Below are positions 16,816 through 27,672 of a DNA stretch of 64,000 nucleotides, one piece after another. The stretch covers positions 1-64,000 of the forward strand of contig NZ_AP027729.1 of assembly GCF_030296575.1 (NCBI RefSeq), read 5' to 3'. The translations under genes were made by a program, and so were the position numbers. Under the pieces are notes generated by a model. It did not search any database. It saw only the letters and a program-made list of their open reading frames with translations, and had not been told where the DNA came from. Position 1 is the stretch's first letter. The number at the start of each line of letters is the position of its first letter. The DNA comes from Paraoerskovia sediminicola. GTDB lineage: Bacteria > Actinomycetota > Actinomycetes > Actinomycetales > Cellulomonadaceae.

Positions 16816-17813
16816 CGCGACAGCTTGGGGAGGACGTCGCGGCCGAAGGTCTCGATCCACTCGCGCTGGTTGCGCCCCACGTTGTGGAGGTAGATGCGGT
16901 CGAAGCCGAGGTCGACGAACTTCTGGATGTACGCCCGGTGCTCGTCGGGGTCCGCGGAGATGACGAGCCGACCCTCGAAGTCCTCGGGACGCACGAGCTT
17001 GGCCATCTGCTCGAGCTCGTGGGGCGTGCGGATGTCGCCCTTGGGGAACTTCATGCCGCCGTTCGGCCACTGGTGCAACGCGTTCTCCAGCGCCTCCTCG
17101 TCGGTCTCGGCCCACGACATGTGGAGCTGCAGGACCTTCGGCATCGACTCGGGATCGCGGCCGGACTCCCGCACGCCGGTGTCGAACCGGTCGAAGAGCA
17201 TCGAGATCTTCTCGAGCGGCGCCCCGACGGTGATGAGCCCGTCGGCGTGCTTGCCGGCGCGCTTCGCGGTGATCGGCCCCGCGGTCGCCACGAGGATCTC
17301 GGGGGCGACCTCGGGCATCGTCCAGAGCCGGCTCGACTCCATCTTGTAGAACTGGCCGGAGTGCTTGACGTCCTTGCCCGCGAGCGACGCCGCGAACAGC
17401 TTCTTGATGATGTCGATCGCCTCGAACATCCGGTTGATGCGCTCGGGCGCCTCGGGCCAGTACTGCGCGACCATGTGCTCGTTGAGCGCCTCGCCCGAGC
17501 CGAGCCCCAGCCAGTGGCGCCCCGGGTACATCGCGGCGAGCGTCGCGGACGCCTGCGCGACCATCGCGGGGTGCCAGCGGAACGTCGGCGCCGTCACGCC
17601 GGGGCCGAGGTCGCCCTTCGTGCGCTCGCCGAGCGCCGCGAGGACGTTCCAGACGAAGGACGCCTCGCCCTGCGCGGGGACCCACGGGGCGAAGTGGTCC
17701 GCCGCCATCGTCCCGGAGAAGCCGTGCTCCTCGGCGTACGCGCTCAGCGCGACCGCCTCCGTGGGGTGGAACTGCTCGAGAGCTGCTGCGTAACCGACCG
17801 TCAGTGGTGCCAT
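16812..17813 (-). CDS. fgd: F420-dependent glucose-6-phosphate dehydrogenase
   Basis: Oxidises glucose 6-phosphate and reduces F420 to F420H2, the main source of reduced F420 in actinobacteria. 333 residues, the normal length. It has the luciferase-like monooxygenase (LLM) fold: [32 protein letters not shown] (F420 contact region, with the conserved His and Trp) and GSGEALNEH, with the C-terminal SADPDEH and [13 protein letters not shown]. First gene of an operon with cofE and cofC, linking cofactor making to cofactor reduction. Divergent from valS. Confidence 0.94.
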   Translation of the reverse strand: MAPLTVGYAAALEQFHPTEAVALSAYAEEHGFSGTMAADHFAPWVPAQGEASFVWNVLAALGERTKGDLGPGVTAPTFRWHPAMVAQASATLAAMYPGRHWLGLGSGEALNEHMVAQYWPEAPERINRMFEAIDIIKKLFAASLAGKDVKHSGQFYKMESSRLWTMPEVAPEILVATAGPITAKRAGKHADGLITVGAPLEKISMLFDRFDTGVRESGRDPESMPKVLQLHMSWAETDEEALENALHQWPNGGMKFPKGDIRTPHELEQMAKLVRPEDFEGRLVISADPDEHRAYIQKFVDLGFDRIYLHNVGRNQREWIETFGRDVLPKLSR

Positions 17814-17900
17814 GCGACCGAGCCTATCCCCGCCCGGGCGCCGCCGTCCGGCACCCGAACACGTCGCGTGACGCCTGGACGATCTGGGAGAATGCCGACC

Positions 17901-20653
17901 ATGAGCACCCCTGGTTCCCCGGACAGCCCTGCCACGCCCGCCGACGGTCCCGCCGAGGCGACGAGCACCGTCGCGCAGGCCACCGACGTCGTGCACGCGG
18001 TGGTCCGGGGCGTACCGGACCGCGTGAGCACGGACGGCCTCGAGGAGAAGTACGACGAGCGCTGGGCCGCGGCACGGACGTACGCGTTCGACCGCACCCG
18101 TACCCGCGACGAGGTCTACTCGATCGACACGCCTCCCCCGACGGTCTCCGGCTCGCTGCACGTGGGCCACGTGTTCTCGTACACGCACACGGACGTCGTC
18201 GCGCGGTTCCAGCGGATGCGCGGCAAGGAGGTCTTCTACCCGATGGGGTGGGACGACAACGGCCTGCCCACCGAGCGCCGCGTGCAGAACTACTACGGCG
18301 TGCGTTGCGACCCGACCCTGCCCTACACCGAGGGCTACGAGCCCCCGCACGAGGGCGGCGAGGGCAAGAGCATCAAGAACGCCGACCAGCAGCCGATCTC
18401 GCGACGCAACTTCGTCGAGCTCTGCGAGCGCCTGACCGTCGAGGACGAGAAGACGTTCGAGGCGCTGTGGCGCCGGCTCGGCCTGTCGGTCGACTGGGAC
18501 CACCACTACCAGACCATCAGCGCCGACGCGCGGACGGTCGCCCAGAAGGCGTTCCTGCGCAACCTCTCCCGCGGCGAGGCGTACCAGGCCGAGGCCCCGG
18601 GTCTGTGGGACGTGACGTTCCAGACCGCCGTCGCCCAGGCCGAGCTCGAGGCCCGCGACTACCCGGGGCACTTCCACCGGGTCGCGTTCCACCCCGGCGC
18701 CGGGAGCCCCGCCGAGGGCCCCGTGTTCATCGAGACGACCCGCCCTGAGCTGCTGCCCGCGTGCGTGGCGCTGATCGCGCACCCGGACGACGAGCGCTAC
18801 CAGCACCTGTTCGGGACGACGGTCCGCTCCCCCTGTTCGACGTCGAGGTCCCCGTCGTGGCCCACCCGGCGGCGCAGGCCGACAAGGGCGCGGGCATCGC
18901 GATGTGCTGCACCTTCGGTGACCTCACCGACGTGCAGTGGTGGCGCGAGCTCGACCTGCCGATGCGCTCCGTCGTGCGCCGCGACGGCCGGCTGACCGCC
19001 GAGCCCGCCGCGTGGATCACCTCGCCCGAGGGTTCGGCGCTGTTCGCCGAGCTCGGCGGCAAGACGACGTTCAGCGCCCGCGCTCTGGTCGTGGACGCGC
19101 TGCGGGAGTCCGGTGACCTGGACGGCGAGCCGGTCGCGACCCAGCGCAAGGCGAACTTCTTCGAGAAGGGCGACAAGCCGCTCGAGATCGTCACGAGCCG
19201 CCAGTGGTACATCCGCAACGGCGGCAAGGACCTCGACCTGCGCTCCGCGCTGCTCGCGCGGGGCGAGGAGATCGACTTCCACCCCGACTTCATGAAGGTC
19301 CGGTACGAGAACTGGGTCGGCGGCCTCAACGGCGACTGGCTCGTCTCGCGGCAGCGCTTCTTCGGCGTGTCGATCCCGCTCTGGTACCCGGTGCTCGCCT
19401 CCGGCGACACCGACTTCGACCACCCGATCGTCCCCGACGAGGCGAGCCTGCCCGTCGACCCGTCGTCCGACGTCCCCGCCGGGTTCACGGCCGACCAGCG
19501 CGGCGAGCCGGGCGGGTTCGTCGGCGAGGCCGACGTCATGGACACGTGGGCGACGTCGTCCCTCACCCCGCAGATCGCGGGCGGCTGGGAGCGCGACCCC
19601 GACCTGTTCGAGCGCGTGTTCCCCATGGACCTGCGCCCGCAGGGCCAGGACATCATCCGCACCTGGCTCTTCTCGACCGTCGTGCGCTCGCACCTCGAGC
19701 ACGGCTCGCTGCCGTGGAAGAACGCCGGCATCTCGGGCTGGATCCTCGACCCCGACCGCAAGAAGATGAGCAAGTCGAAGGGCAACGTCGTCACCCCGAT
19801 GGGGCTCCTCGAGGAGCACGGGTCGGACGCCGTCCGGTACTGGGCGGCATCGGCCCGCCTCGGCACGGACGCGGCCTTCGAGGTCGGCCAGATGAAGATC
19901 GGGCGACGCCTCGCGATCAAGATCCTCAACGCGTCGAAGTTCGCGCTGACGTTCGGCGACGGCGAGCTCGTGCTCGACCCTGCGCTCGTGACCGAGACCC
20001 TCGACCGCGCGATGCTCGCGGGCCTCGCCGACGTCGTGGACAAGGCCACCGAGGCGCTCGAGGGCTACGACCACACGCGTGCGCTCGAGATCACCGAGAC
20101 GTTCTTCTGGACGTTCTGCGACGACTACCTGGAGCTCGTCAAGGACCGCGCCTACGGTGCCGGCCTCGAGTCCTCGGAGGTCACAGCGGAGACGCAGTCG
20201 GCCCGCGTGGCGCTCGGCCTCGCGCTCGACGTGCTGCTGCGCCTCTTCGCTCCCGTCGTGCCGTTCGCGACCGACGAGGTGTGGTCCTGGTGGCGCGAGG
20301 GCTCGATCCACCGCGCCGCGTGGCCGACCTCCGACGGCCTGCGCTCCGCCGCGGGCGACGCCGACCCCGAGGTGCTGACGGTGGCCGGGCACGCGCTCGC
20401 CGCGCTCCGCCGCCTCAAGTCCGAGGCGAAGGTCTCCATGAAGACGCCGATCCTCGCCGTCGAGCTCGCGGTCCCCGCCGCCGGTGTCGCCGGCGTCGAG
20501 GCGTCGGTCGTCGACGTCCGCAACGGTGGCCGCGTCGAGGGCGAGCTCGTCGTCGTCGAGACGACCGAGGGCCAGGGCGACGCCGCCGTCCAGGGCGGGC
20601 TCGTCGTCGTCTCGCACGAGCTCGGCGAGCCGGTAGTCCGCAAGCGCGGCTGA
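17901..20653 (+). CDS. valS: Valyl-tRNA synthetase (one apparent frameshift)
   Basis: Class I synthetase charging tRNA-Val, about 917 residues after repair. The HIGH motif is HVGH at about residues 87-90 and KMSKS ([11 protein letters not shown]) is near residue 622; the editing domain and tRNA-binding domain are present. The frame breaks at 18829-18833 (C5), and one added C joins GTTVRSP to [12 protein letters not shown]. The ATG at 17901 is chosen over 17892 because GGGAG lies ten bases upstream of it. It lacks the long C-terminal coiled coil of E. coli ValS. The terminator at 20681 follows. Confidence 0.93.
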
Positions 20654-20680
20654 CCTCCGGGGCACGCGACCACACACGAC

Positions 20681-20714
20681 GACGGCGGCTCACCCCTCGG
20701 GGTGGGCCGCCGTC
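20681..20714 (+). terminator. Intrinsic-type hairpin downstream of valS
   Basis: A 16-bp GC-rich stem (one G-U pair) with a two-base loop starts 28 bases after the valS stop. There is no clear T-run, as is usual for actinobacterial terminators. Confidence 0.7.
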
Positions 20715-20769
20715 GGTGCGTCCGGTGCGTGCGGCAGGTCCGGTGAGCCCCGGATCGCTACCCCGCTGC

Positions 20770-20820
20770 GACCGCTGTGCCCATCAGACCGCTGCGCCCA
20801 TCAGACCGCTGCGCCCATCA
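20770..20820. repeat. 17-bp tandem repeat, three copies
   Basis: GACCGCTGCGCCCATCA at 20787-20803 and 20804-20820, with a one-base variant at 20770-20786. It lies between the convergent ends of valS and the baeRF-like gene. Confidence 0.85.
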
Positions 20821-20834
20821 GACGGACGAGCCCC

Positions 20835-22025
20835 TCAGACCGCGCCGTGCAGCCGGTGGTTGTCCCCCGACATGGTCGCGGTCGACTCGCTGGGCGTCTC
20901 GTCGTCGCTCCAGCGCAGGACGGCGCCCACCCCGTCCTTGAGGTCCACCGTGCCGTCCGGCGCGTAGGTCAGCCCGGCGTCCTGCCCGAGCGCGGCACGC
21001 ACCATGGCGACGCCCGCCGGGTACTCGTGGATCTCGTCCGTCGCACCCAGCGCGACGATCGCGTCGCGACTCGTCCCGATCTGCAGCGGCTCGGGCCCCA
21101 CCCACAGATGGCGCGGCTCCGCCTGGGCAGCAGCGACGAACGCCTCGGTGATCACGAGCTCGCGCACCTGTCCGCGCGCGAGGACCGCGGCGACGTCCGG
21201 CAACGACGACACACCCCCGGAGCCGCGACCCTGACCCTCGGCGAGGTCGGCCAGCACGGCGTCCCGGCGCTCCGCGCGGACCGCTTCGAGCGCCTCGGCG
21301 ATGTGCGCGTCGAGCGCTCCCCGGTTCACACCGTTGCCTCGGGCTCCCCCAGGGATCTCTCGCACGAGCGGTGCCACCGCCTTGCCGAGCGCGGCATGCA
21401 CGAGTCGCAGGGCCTGCTTGTCGCCGGTCATCAGGACGACCTCCGGCTGGTGCTCGCCGGCCACGCGGTCGACCACTGCCGCGACCGTCTCCGCATTGCG
21501 CTCCCACGAGTCCTCGGCCCGACCCTCGACGCGGCGCTGCTGCATGCGCCCCGCCTGCGCCTTGCTGACCTCGTCGTGGTCGCCCTCGACCGTGAGCGCC
21601 CCGATGTCGAGGCCACCGGCCGTGATCCACTCGATGTCGGCGCCCTGACGGTCGACGGTCACGATCACCCGCGAGACCGACTCGTCCGCCGCCTTCGCGG
21701 CCTGGATCAGCACCGGGACCGGCCCGTAGGTGCCCTGCTGGACGCTCGGCGGGGTGCGGACCAGCCGGTCCACGAGCACGCCCTCGTCGTTCGCGACGAG
21801 GAACCGACCGTGCGGCCCTCGCACGCCCGTCGGGCGGAGCACCGCGTCCTCGATCGACGCGAGCACCGCGTCGGGTGCACCCTCCTTGACCAGAGCACGG
21901 CGGGCGGACCGCCAACGGTTCTCGACCTCACGGTCGCCCGCGTCGGCGCCGCCCGTCGCGTCGAGGAAGACCGTCGCGAACGGTCCGTCGTGCCCGAGCA
22001 GGGGCTTGAGCCAGTCGATCTTCAT
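20835..22025 (-). CDS. Rv2629-like protein of the baeRF (bacterial/archaeal eRF1-like) family 2
   Basis: 396 residues, ATG at 22025. Overall it resembles mycobacterial Rv2629: the start is DWLKPLLGHDGPFATVFLD, there is a SVSRVIVTVDRQGADIEW beta-strand region, a release-factor-like middle domain (PEVVLMTGDKQALRLVHAAL) and the ending DGVGAVLRW. Proteins of this class are predicted to be related to eRF1/Vms1 peptidyl-tRNA hydrolases and may act on stalled ribosomes, but no catalytic Gln/GGQ motif is obvious. It is isolated, with a 430-bp repeat-bearing upstream region. Confidence 0.78.
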   Translation of the reverse strand: MKIDWLKPLLGHDGPFATVFLDATGGADAGDREVENRWRSARRALVKEGAPDAVLASIEDAVLRPTGVRGPHGRFLVANDEGVLVDRLVRTPPSVQQGTYGPVPVLIQAAKAADESVSRVIVTVDRQGADIEWITAGGLDIGALTVEGDHDEVSKAQAGRMQQRRVEGRAEDSWERNAETVAAVVDRVAGEHQPEVVLMTGDKQALRLVHAALGKAVAPLVREIPGGARGNGVNRGALDAHIAEALEAVRAERRDAVLADLAEGQGRGSGGVSSLPDVAAVLARGQVRELVITEAFVAAAQAEPRHLWVGPEPLQIGTSRDAIVALGATDEIHEYPAGVAMVRAALGQDAGLTYAPDGTVDLKDGVGAVLRWSDDETPSESTATMSGDNHRLHGAV

Positions 22026-22458
22026 GCAGGTCCCCATCCGTCGTCGGTGGGGCGGGCCGTCGTCCGACGTCCTGCGGGGCCGGCCTGCGCGGACGTACCG
22101 GCAGACGACCGACGGGGCACCGCCCGAGGATCGTCCCAGCCTGTTACAGATCAGGGTCTGCCGCCACTGCGGCCGCGGTGGGGGCTGCGGGGCTCGGTCG
22201 GCGTGTCGGCCGGGGAGGCGTCGCGGGTCGGTCGCCGACCCGGTGGTTCCCGCCGTCGAACTGGTGGATTGACTGCCGAACCGGTGGTTCCCGCCGCCGA
22301 ACTGGTGGATCGACTGCCGAACCGGTAGTTCCAGCCGCTGAACCGGTCGTTGTGCTCGATCCGGGCCCCGACATCGAACGGAACCACCGGTTCGGCGCAG
22401 GGGTGGTGCCGAGCCGCCGGAGGGGGTGGTGCCGGGGCGCGCCGAGAACGTGCCGGGG
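22026..22458. other. Intergenic region upstream of the baeRF-like gene
   Basis: 433 bp separating two minus-strand genes. It holds the 41-bp tandem repeat tract at 22236-22358 and an inverted related element at about 22374-22396. No ORF here has convincing coding character, and I see no RNA gene. Confidence 0.6.
22236..22358. repeat. 41-bp tandem repeat, three copies, each built of two diverged half-units
   Basis: Copies are at 22236-22276, 22277-22317 and 22318-22358. Each begins with a form of CGAACCGGTGGTTCCCGCCG and continues with a related CGAACTGGTGGATCGACTGC half. GAACCGGTGGTTC is itself an inverted repeat (GAACC-n3-GGTTC). A related element in the opposite orientation lies at 22378-22396 (GAACGGAACCACCGGTTCGG). 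Confidence 0.88.
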
Positions 22459-22830
22459 CTAGGCGTAGAGGTCGGGCTCGTCGACGCCTGAGGTGGTCGC
22501 CCGGCCGGAGCGCGCCGCCGCGATCGTGCGGTGCTGCCGCTTGACCTCGCTGACGATGAACTCGCGGAACTGCTCCGCGAACGCCGGGTCCAGGCCCGAC
22601 CCCTCGGCGATCGCGCCGAGCCGGGCGATCTGCGCGGCCTCGCGCCCCAGGTCCGCCGCGGGCAGGCCCGCCTCGGCCTTGAGCTCGCCGACCCGGCGCG
22701 TGAACTTGAACCGCTCCGCGAGCAGATGCATGAGGGCGGCATCGACGTTGTCGATGCTGCCGCGCAGCCGCAGGATCTCGTCGGGTACCTCGCTGGGCCG
22801 CGAGGTGTCGGACGGCGGGACGTCGGTCAT
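22459..22830 (-). CDS. Chorismate mutase (AroQ class)
   Basis: Converts chorismate to prephenate for Phe/Tyr synthesis. 123 residues, all-helical. The first helix is EILRLRGSIDNVDAALMHLLAERF, then KFTRRVGELKAEAGLP (active-site Arg and Lys), DLGREAAQIARLG and the C-terminal FREFIVSEVKRQH. There is no signal peptide, so it is the cytosolic form. Transcribed away from the acyl-CoA synthetase gene. It probably depends on the partner DAHP synthase for full activity, as in other actinobacteria; that partner is not in this window. Confidence 0.88.
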   Translation of the reverse strand: MTDVPPSDTSRPSEVPDEILRLRGSIDNVDAALMHLLAERFKFTRRVGELKAEAGLPAADLGREAAQIARLGAIAEGSGLDPAFAEQFREFIVSEVKRQHRTIAAARSGRATTSGVDEPDLYA

Positions 22831-22907
22831 GGGGCGATCCTAGGCATCCGTAGATCCCGACCCGGGGATGCACCACGTGGCGGACCGGACCACGCCCGCT
22901 GCCCGCG

Positions 22908-22913
22908 TAGGAT
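22908..22913 (+). promoter_or_regulatory. Possible -10 element (TAGGAT) of the acyl-CoA synthetase gene
   Basis: TAGGAT lies 36 bases before the GTG at 22950, in the divergent gap. No clear -35 is visible. Confidence 0.3.
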
Positions 22914-22949
22914 CTGTGCCGCCGGACCCCCAGAGCAACGGAGCCCCCA

Positions 22950-24748
22950 GTGCAGCAGAGCGAGTCCCCGAGCCTCGTCGAGGTCGACGCCCGGACCACG
23001 ATCTCGTCGATCCTCACCGAACGCGTCGAGCGCGACGGCGACGGCCCCCTCGTCGAGCGGCGCGACGACTCGGGAACCTGGGTGCCGACGTCCGCCCGCG
23101 AGTTCCAGGCCGAGGTGGCCGCCGTGGCCAAGGGGCTCATCTCGCTCGGTCTGCAGAACGGCGACCGCATCGCGATCATGTCGCGAACCCGCTACGAGTG
23201 GATGCTGCTCGACTTCGCGTCGTGGGCCGCTGGCCTGGTCCCGGTGCCCGTGTACGAGACGTCGTCCGCCCTCGAGACCCGCTGGATCCTCGAGGACTCC
23301 GGCGCGCGGTTCGTCGTCGCCGAGACCCGGGAGCACTTCGACGTCGTGACCGAGGCCCGGCACGGGCTGCCCTCCGTCGAACAGGTCGTGGTACTCGCCG
23401 ACGGCGCGATCGACGACCTCGTGGCGGCCGGCGCCGACGTCGACGACACGCGCCTCAAGGCCCGTCAGAACGCCGCCCAGCGCGACGACCGGGCGACCAT
23501 CATCTACACGTCGGGGTCGACCGGTCGCCCCAAGGGCGCCGAGCTCACCCACGGCAACTTCGTCCACCTGGCCCTCAACGGCGTGCGGGGGCTCTCGGAG
23601 ATCGTCGCGCCTCCCGGGGCCCGCACCCTCCTGTTCCTGCCGCTCGCCCACGTCTTCGCCCGCTACATCCAGGTGATGTCGGTCGCGTCGCCGGGCGTGA
23701 TCGGCCACAGCCCCGACACGAAGCAGCTGCTCGACGACCTCTCGACGTTCCGGCCCACCTACCTGCTGGCCGTGCCGCGCATCTTCGAGAAGGTCTACGC
23801 CGGGGCGCAGCGCAAGGCCGGGACCGGCGCCAAGGCGAAAATCTTCGAGTGGGCCGCCGAGGCCTCGCGCGCCTACTCGCGAGCGCTGGACGAGGGCTCG
23901 GTGAGCCTCGCCGTCCGCGCCCGGCACGCCGTGGCCGGCAAGCTCGTTCTCCAGACGCTCCGCGACGCGCTCGGCGGCCAGGCGCGGTACGCCATCTCCG
24001 GCGGAGCGCCGCTCTCCCCGACCTCGGGCACTTCTTCCGGGGCGCGGGCCTGACCATCCTCGAGGGCTACGGACTCACCGAGACCACCGCGCCGACGGCC
24101 GTGAACCGTCCCGGCGCCAGCAAGGTCGGCACCGTCGGGACCGCGTTCCCCGGGACGGCGATGCGGATCGCGGACGACGGCGAGATCCAGCTCAAGGGCG
24201 GCCACGTGTTCCGCGGGTACCGCAACCAGCCGGGCCTCACCGCCGAGGTGTTCGACCACGGGTGGTTCCGCACCGGCGACCTCGGCACGATCGACGACGA
24301 GGGATACCTCAAGATCGTCGGCCGCAAGAAGGAGATCATCGTGACCGCCGGCGGCAAGAACGTCGCGCCCGCGGGGCTCGAGGACCGCCTGCGCACCAAC
24401 GTGCTCGTCAGCCAGTGCGTCGTCGTGGGCGACCAGCGACCGTTCATCGGGGTGCTCATCACGCTCGACGAGGAGGGCCTGGGCCACTGGCTCGCCGTCC
24501 AGGGGAAGTCGTCGATCTCCGTCGAGCAGGCCGCGACCGACGCCGACGTGCTCGACGAGCTCTATCGGGCCGTGGCCGAGGCGAACGCGCCCGTCTCGCG
24601 TGCCGAGTCGATCCGCAAGCTCGTGGTGCTGCCCGGCGACTTCAGCGAGGACAACGGGTTCCTGACGCCGTCGCTCAAGGTGAAGCGCAAGGTCGTGCTC
24701 GAGGCCTTCGCCGAGCAGATCGACGAGCTATACACCGACACGCGGTAG
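22950..24748 (+). CDS. Long-chain fatty-acid-CoA ligase, AMP-binding family (one apparent frameshift)
   Basis: Activates fatty acids to acyl-CoA through acyl-AMP. About 599 residues after repair, FadD15/FAA1-like. The ATP loop [11 protein letters not shown] is at about residues 187-197, with [19 protein letters not shown] (motif II), the hinge WFRTGDLG and the catalytic Lys region [10 protein letters not shown]. The frame breaks at 24016-24019 (C4), and one added C joins SGGAPLSP to [14 protein letters not shown] start preceded by CGGAG. It ends 22 bases before the convergent clpX stop. Confidence 0.92.
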
Positions 24749-24770
24749 GCGCGGTGGCGTTGCCGGAGGC

Positions 24771-26048
24771 TCAGGCCGACTTCTCCCGGGCCGCCGCGCC
24801 GCCGTCGGACCGCGGGACGATCGTCGGGTTCACGTTGTCGAGGACGACCTCGCGCGTGATGACGACCTCTTCGATGTCGTCGCGGCTCGGCACGTCGAAC
24901 ATCACCTGCTGGAGGACCTCCTCCATGATGGCGCGGAGCCCGCGGGCGCCGGTGCCGCGCAGCAGCGCCTGGTCGGCGATGGCCCCGATCGCGTCGTCCT
25001 CGAAGGTGAGCTCGACACCGTCGATCTGGAACATGCGCTCGTACTGCTTGACGAGCGCGTTCTTCGGCTCCGTGAGGATCTTGACGAGGGCGTCGCGGTC
25101 GAGCGGCGACACGGCGGCGATCACCGGCAGACGCCCGATGAACTCGGGGATGAGGCCGTACTTCTGGAGGTCCTCGGGACGCACTTCCGAGAAGAGGTCG
25201 TCCTTCGAGTCGGAGTCCATGGGGGCGCCGAAGCCGACGCCGCGCTTGCGCACGCGCGTCGAGACGATGTCGTCGAGCCCGGCGAACGCTCCCGCCACGA
25301 TGAACAGCACGTTCGTCGTGTCGATCTGGATGAACTCCTGGTGGGGGTGCTTGCGCCCGCCCTGCGGCGGCACCGAGGCGCTGGTGCCCTCGATGATCTT
25401 GAGGAGCGCCTGCTGGACGCCCTCGCCCGACACGTCGCGGGTGATCGACGGGTTCTCGGCCTTGCGGGCGACCTTGTCGACCTCGTCGATGTAGATGATC
25501 CCGGTCTCGGCCTTCTTCACGTCGAAGTCGGCGGCCTGGATCAGCTTGAGCAGGATGTTCTCGACGTCCTCGCCGACGTACCCGGCCTCGGTGAGTGCCG
25601 TCGCGTCCGCGATGGCGAACGGGACGTCGAGCATCTTCGCGAGGGTCTGCGCGAGGTAGGTCTTGCCCGTGCCGGTGGGGCCGATGAGGAGGATGTTCGA
25701 CTTGGCGATCTCGACCGCCGAGGCCTCGTCGTGGACCGCGCTGGTCGCCTCGGCGGCCTGGATGCGCTTGTAGTGGTTGTACACGGCGACGGCCAGAGCC
25801 CGCTTCGCGGCGTCCTGACCGATGATGTACTGCTCGAGGAACGAGAAGATCTCACGCGGCTTGGGGAGCTCCACGAGCCCGGCCTCGGCGGCCTCGGTCA
25901 GCTCCTCCTGCAGGATCTCGTTGCAGAGCTCGATGCACTCGTCACAGATGTACACGCCTGGGCCGGCGATGAGCTTCTTGACCTGCTTCTGGGATTTCCC
26001 GCAGAACGAGCACTTCAGCAGATCGGCTCCGTCGGAGATCCGGGCCAC
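24771..26048 (-). CDS. clpX: ATP-dependent Clp protease ATP-binding subunit ClpX
   Basis: Hexameric AAA+ unfoldase feeding substrates to ClpP. 425 residues. The zinc-binding domain has Cys13, Cys16, Cys35 and Cys38 (CSFC...CDEC). Walker A GPTGTGKT is near residue 123, GYVGEDVEN is the pore/Walker-region segment, Walker B is YIDEVDKV, and the ClpP-docking IGF-type loop ([10 protein letters not shown]) and sensor-2 [10 protein letters not shown] are present. Lies downstream of clpP2 and clpP1 on the same strand, separated by 207 bp. Confidence 0.97.
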   Translation of the reverse strand: MARISDGADLLKCSFCGKSQKQVKKLIAGPGVYICDECIELCNEILQEELTEAAEAGLVELPKPREIFSFLEQYIIGQDAAKRALAVAVYNHYKRIQAAEATSAVHDEASAVEIAKSNILLIGPTGTGKTYLAQTLAKMLDVPFAIADATALTEAGYVGEDVENILLKLIQAADFDVKKAETGIIYIDEVDKVARKAENPSITRDVSGEGVQQALLKIIEGTSASVPPQGGRKHPHQEFIQIDTTNVLFIVAGAFAGLDDIVSTRVRKRGVGFGAPMDSDSKDDLFSEVRPEDLQKYGLIPEFIGRLPVIAAVSPLDRDALVKILTEPKNALVKQYERMFQIDGVELTFEDDAIGAIADQALLRGTGARGLRAIMEEVLQQVMFDVPSRDDIEEVVITREVVLDNVNPTIVPRSDGGAAAREKSA

Positions 26049-26255
26049 GGTGCGACTCCTCGTGATCGGTTGACGGCAGCACCGTCGGCGGACCCACCCG
26101 AGGGTGACGTCGTCGATGCTGCCCTGTCGATCCCCCCATCGAACACCACCGGGGGCCTGTTGTCAGCAGGCTCCCCGGCGGGTCGCGAGGGTCGTTCGGG
26201 CGTTCTGGCCGTTTTGTGACCAAATCCGCGCTTCAGGCGGGTTCGGTCGCGTTCG

Positions 26256-26972
26256 TCACGGCTTGTTCTGAAGGACCGGCTTGCGGCTCTCGAGCACCTG
26301 GTCGACGAGCCCGTACTCCTTGGCCTGGGCGGCGGTGAGGATCTTGTCCCGCTCGATGTCCTTGCGGACCTGCTCGACGCTGCGCCCCGAGTGGAGCGCC
26401 AGCGTGTCCTCGAGCCACTCCCGCATGCGGATGAGCTCGTTGGCGTGGATCTCGATGTCGGAGGCCTGCGCGTAGCCGCCGCCCTCCATCGCGGGCTGGT
26501 GGATCAGCACGCGGGCGTTCGGGAGCGCGAGACGCTTGCCCGGGTGGCCGGCCGCGAGCAGCACCGCGGCGGCGGAGGCCGCCTGCCCCAGGCACACGGT
26601 CTGGATCTGCGGCTTGATGTACTGCATCGTGTCGTAGAGGGCCGTCATCGCGGTGAACGATCCGCCCGGCGAGTTGATGTAGAGGATGATGTCGCGGTCC
26701 GGGTCCAGGCTCTCGAGCACGAGGAGCTGGGCCATGACGTCGTCCGCGGACGCGTCGTCGACCTGCACGCCGAGGAAGATGATGCGGTCCTCGAACAGCT
26801 TGGAGTAGGGATCCTGCCGCTTGATCCCGTACGCGGTGCGCTCCTCGTACTGCGGCATGATGTAGCGGCTCGACGGCGCGCCGTACGGGAGGGCGCGTCC
26901 GCCTGCGGCCTGCAGGCCCGCGGGGCCGGCGAGCCGCTGGGCGGTGGACATGTACTGGGACTCGATGCTCAC
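26256..26972 (-). CDS. clpP2: ATP-dependent Clp protease proteolytic subunit 2
   Basis: Serine peptidase ring subunit. 238 residues from a GTG at 26972; an internal ATG (residue 8) is an alternative start. The catalytic triad is visible: Ser133 in GQAASAAAV, His158 in [10 protein letters not shown] and Asp209 in [10 protein letters not shown]. The 25-residue Ala/Gly-rich N-terminus is longer than in E. coli and probably processed. The actinobacterial enzyme works as a ClpP1/ClpP2 mixed tetradecamer; clpP1 lies 76 bp upstream, so the two are likely one operon. Confidence 0.96.
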   Translation of the reverse strand: MSIESQYMSTAQRLAGPAGLQAAGGRALPYGAPSSRYIMPQYEERTAYGIKRQDPYSKLFEDRIIFLGVQVDDASADDVMAQLLVLESLDPDRDIILYINSPGGSFTAMTALYDTMQYIKPQIQTVCLGQAASAAAVLLAAGHPGKRLALPNARVLIHQPAMEGGGYAQASDIEIHANELIRMREWLEDTLALHSGRSVEQVRKDIERDKILTAAQAKEYGLVDQVLESRKPVLQNKP

Positions 26973-27048
26973 GGTGTCTCCTGGTGGTGGTGAGGTTCGG
27001 GCGGGTTCGGGGGCGGAGCGGGCGCGCGGGTCGGCGCTGACCCAGGGC

Positions 27049-27672
27049 TCAGGCGCCCGTGCCGCCGCCGCCAGCGACCGACCCTGCGTGCTCGACGACG
27101 TGGTCGATGAACCCGTACTCGAGCGCCTCGGGTGCCGTGAACCAGTTGTCGCGGTCGTTGTCCTTGTTGATCTGCTCGACGGTCTTGCCGGTCTGCTCGG
27201 CCGTCAGCTCGGAGAGCACGCGCTTCATGTGCATGATCAGCTGCGCGTTGATGCGGACGTCGGTCGCCGTGCCACCGATGCCGCCCGAGGGCTGGTGCAT
27301 CATCACGCGGGCGTGGGGCGTCGCGTACCGCTTGCCCTTCGCGCCGGACGAGAGCAGGAACTGCCCCATCGACGCGGCCATGCCCATGGCGACGGTCGCG
27401 ACGTCCGGCTGGATGAACTGCATGGTGTCGTAGATCGCCATGCCGGCGGTGATCGAGCCGCCGGGCGAGTTGATGTAGAGGTAGATGTCCTTCTCGGGGT
27501 CCTCCGCGGCGAGCAGCATGAGCTGCGCGCAGATCGCGTTGGCGTTCTCGTCGCGGACCTCCGAGCCGAGCCAGATGATCCGCTCCTTGAGGAGCCGGTT
27601 GTAGATGGAGTCGTTGAGCGCGAGCCCGGATCCCTCGGCTCGTGCCATCGGCAGCTGGTCGGTCACGTCCAT
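27049..27672 (-). CDS. clpP1: ATP-dependent Clp protease proteolytic subunit 1
   Basis: 207 residues from the ATG at 27672, preceded by GCAAGGAG; the frame remains open further upstream but without conserved sequence. Catalytic Ser101 (MGMAASMGQ), His126 ([11 protein letters not shown]) and Asp175 (NDRDNWFTA) are present. It ends in a Gly-rich tail (VAGGGGTGA). First gene of the clpP1-clpP2 unit. Partner of ClpX/ClpC. Confidence 0.96.
   Translation of the reverse strand: MDVTDQLPMARAEGSGLALNDSIYNRLLKERIIWLGSEVRDENANAICAQLMLLAAEDPEKDIYLYINSPGGSITAGMAIYDTMQFIQPDVATVAMGMAASMGQFLLSSGAKGKRYATPHARVMMHQPSGGIGGTATDVRINAQLIMHMKRVLSELTAEQTGKTVEQINKDNDRDNWFTAPEALEYGFIDHVVEHAGSVAGGGGTGA

Noticed and set aside
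22236-22396. CRISPR array
   Set aside because: The three 41-bp units abut directly with no unique spacers, and there are no cas genes nearby.
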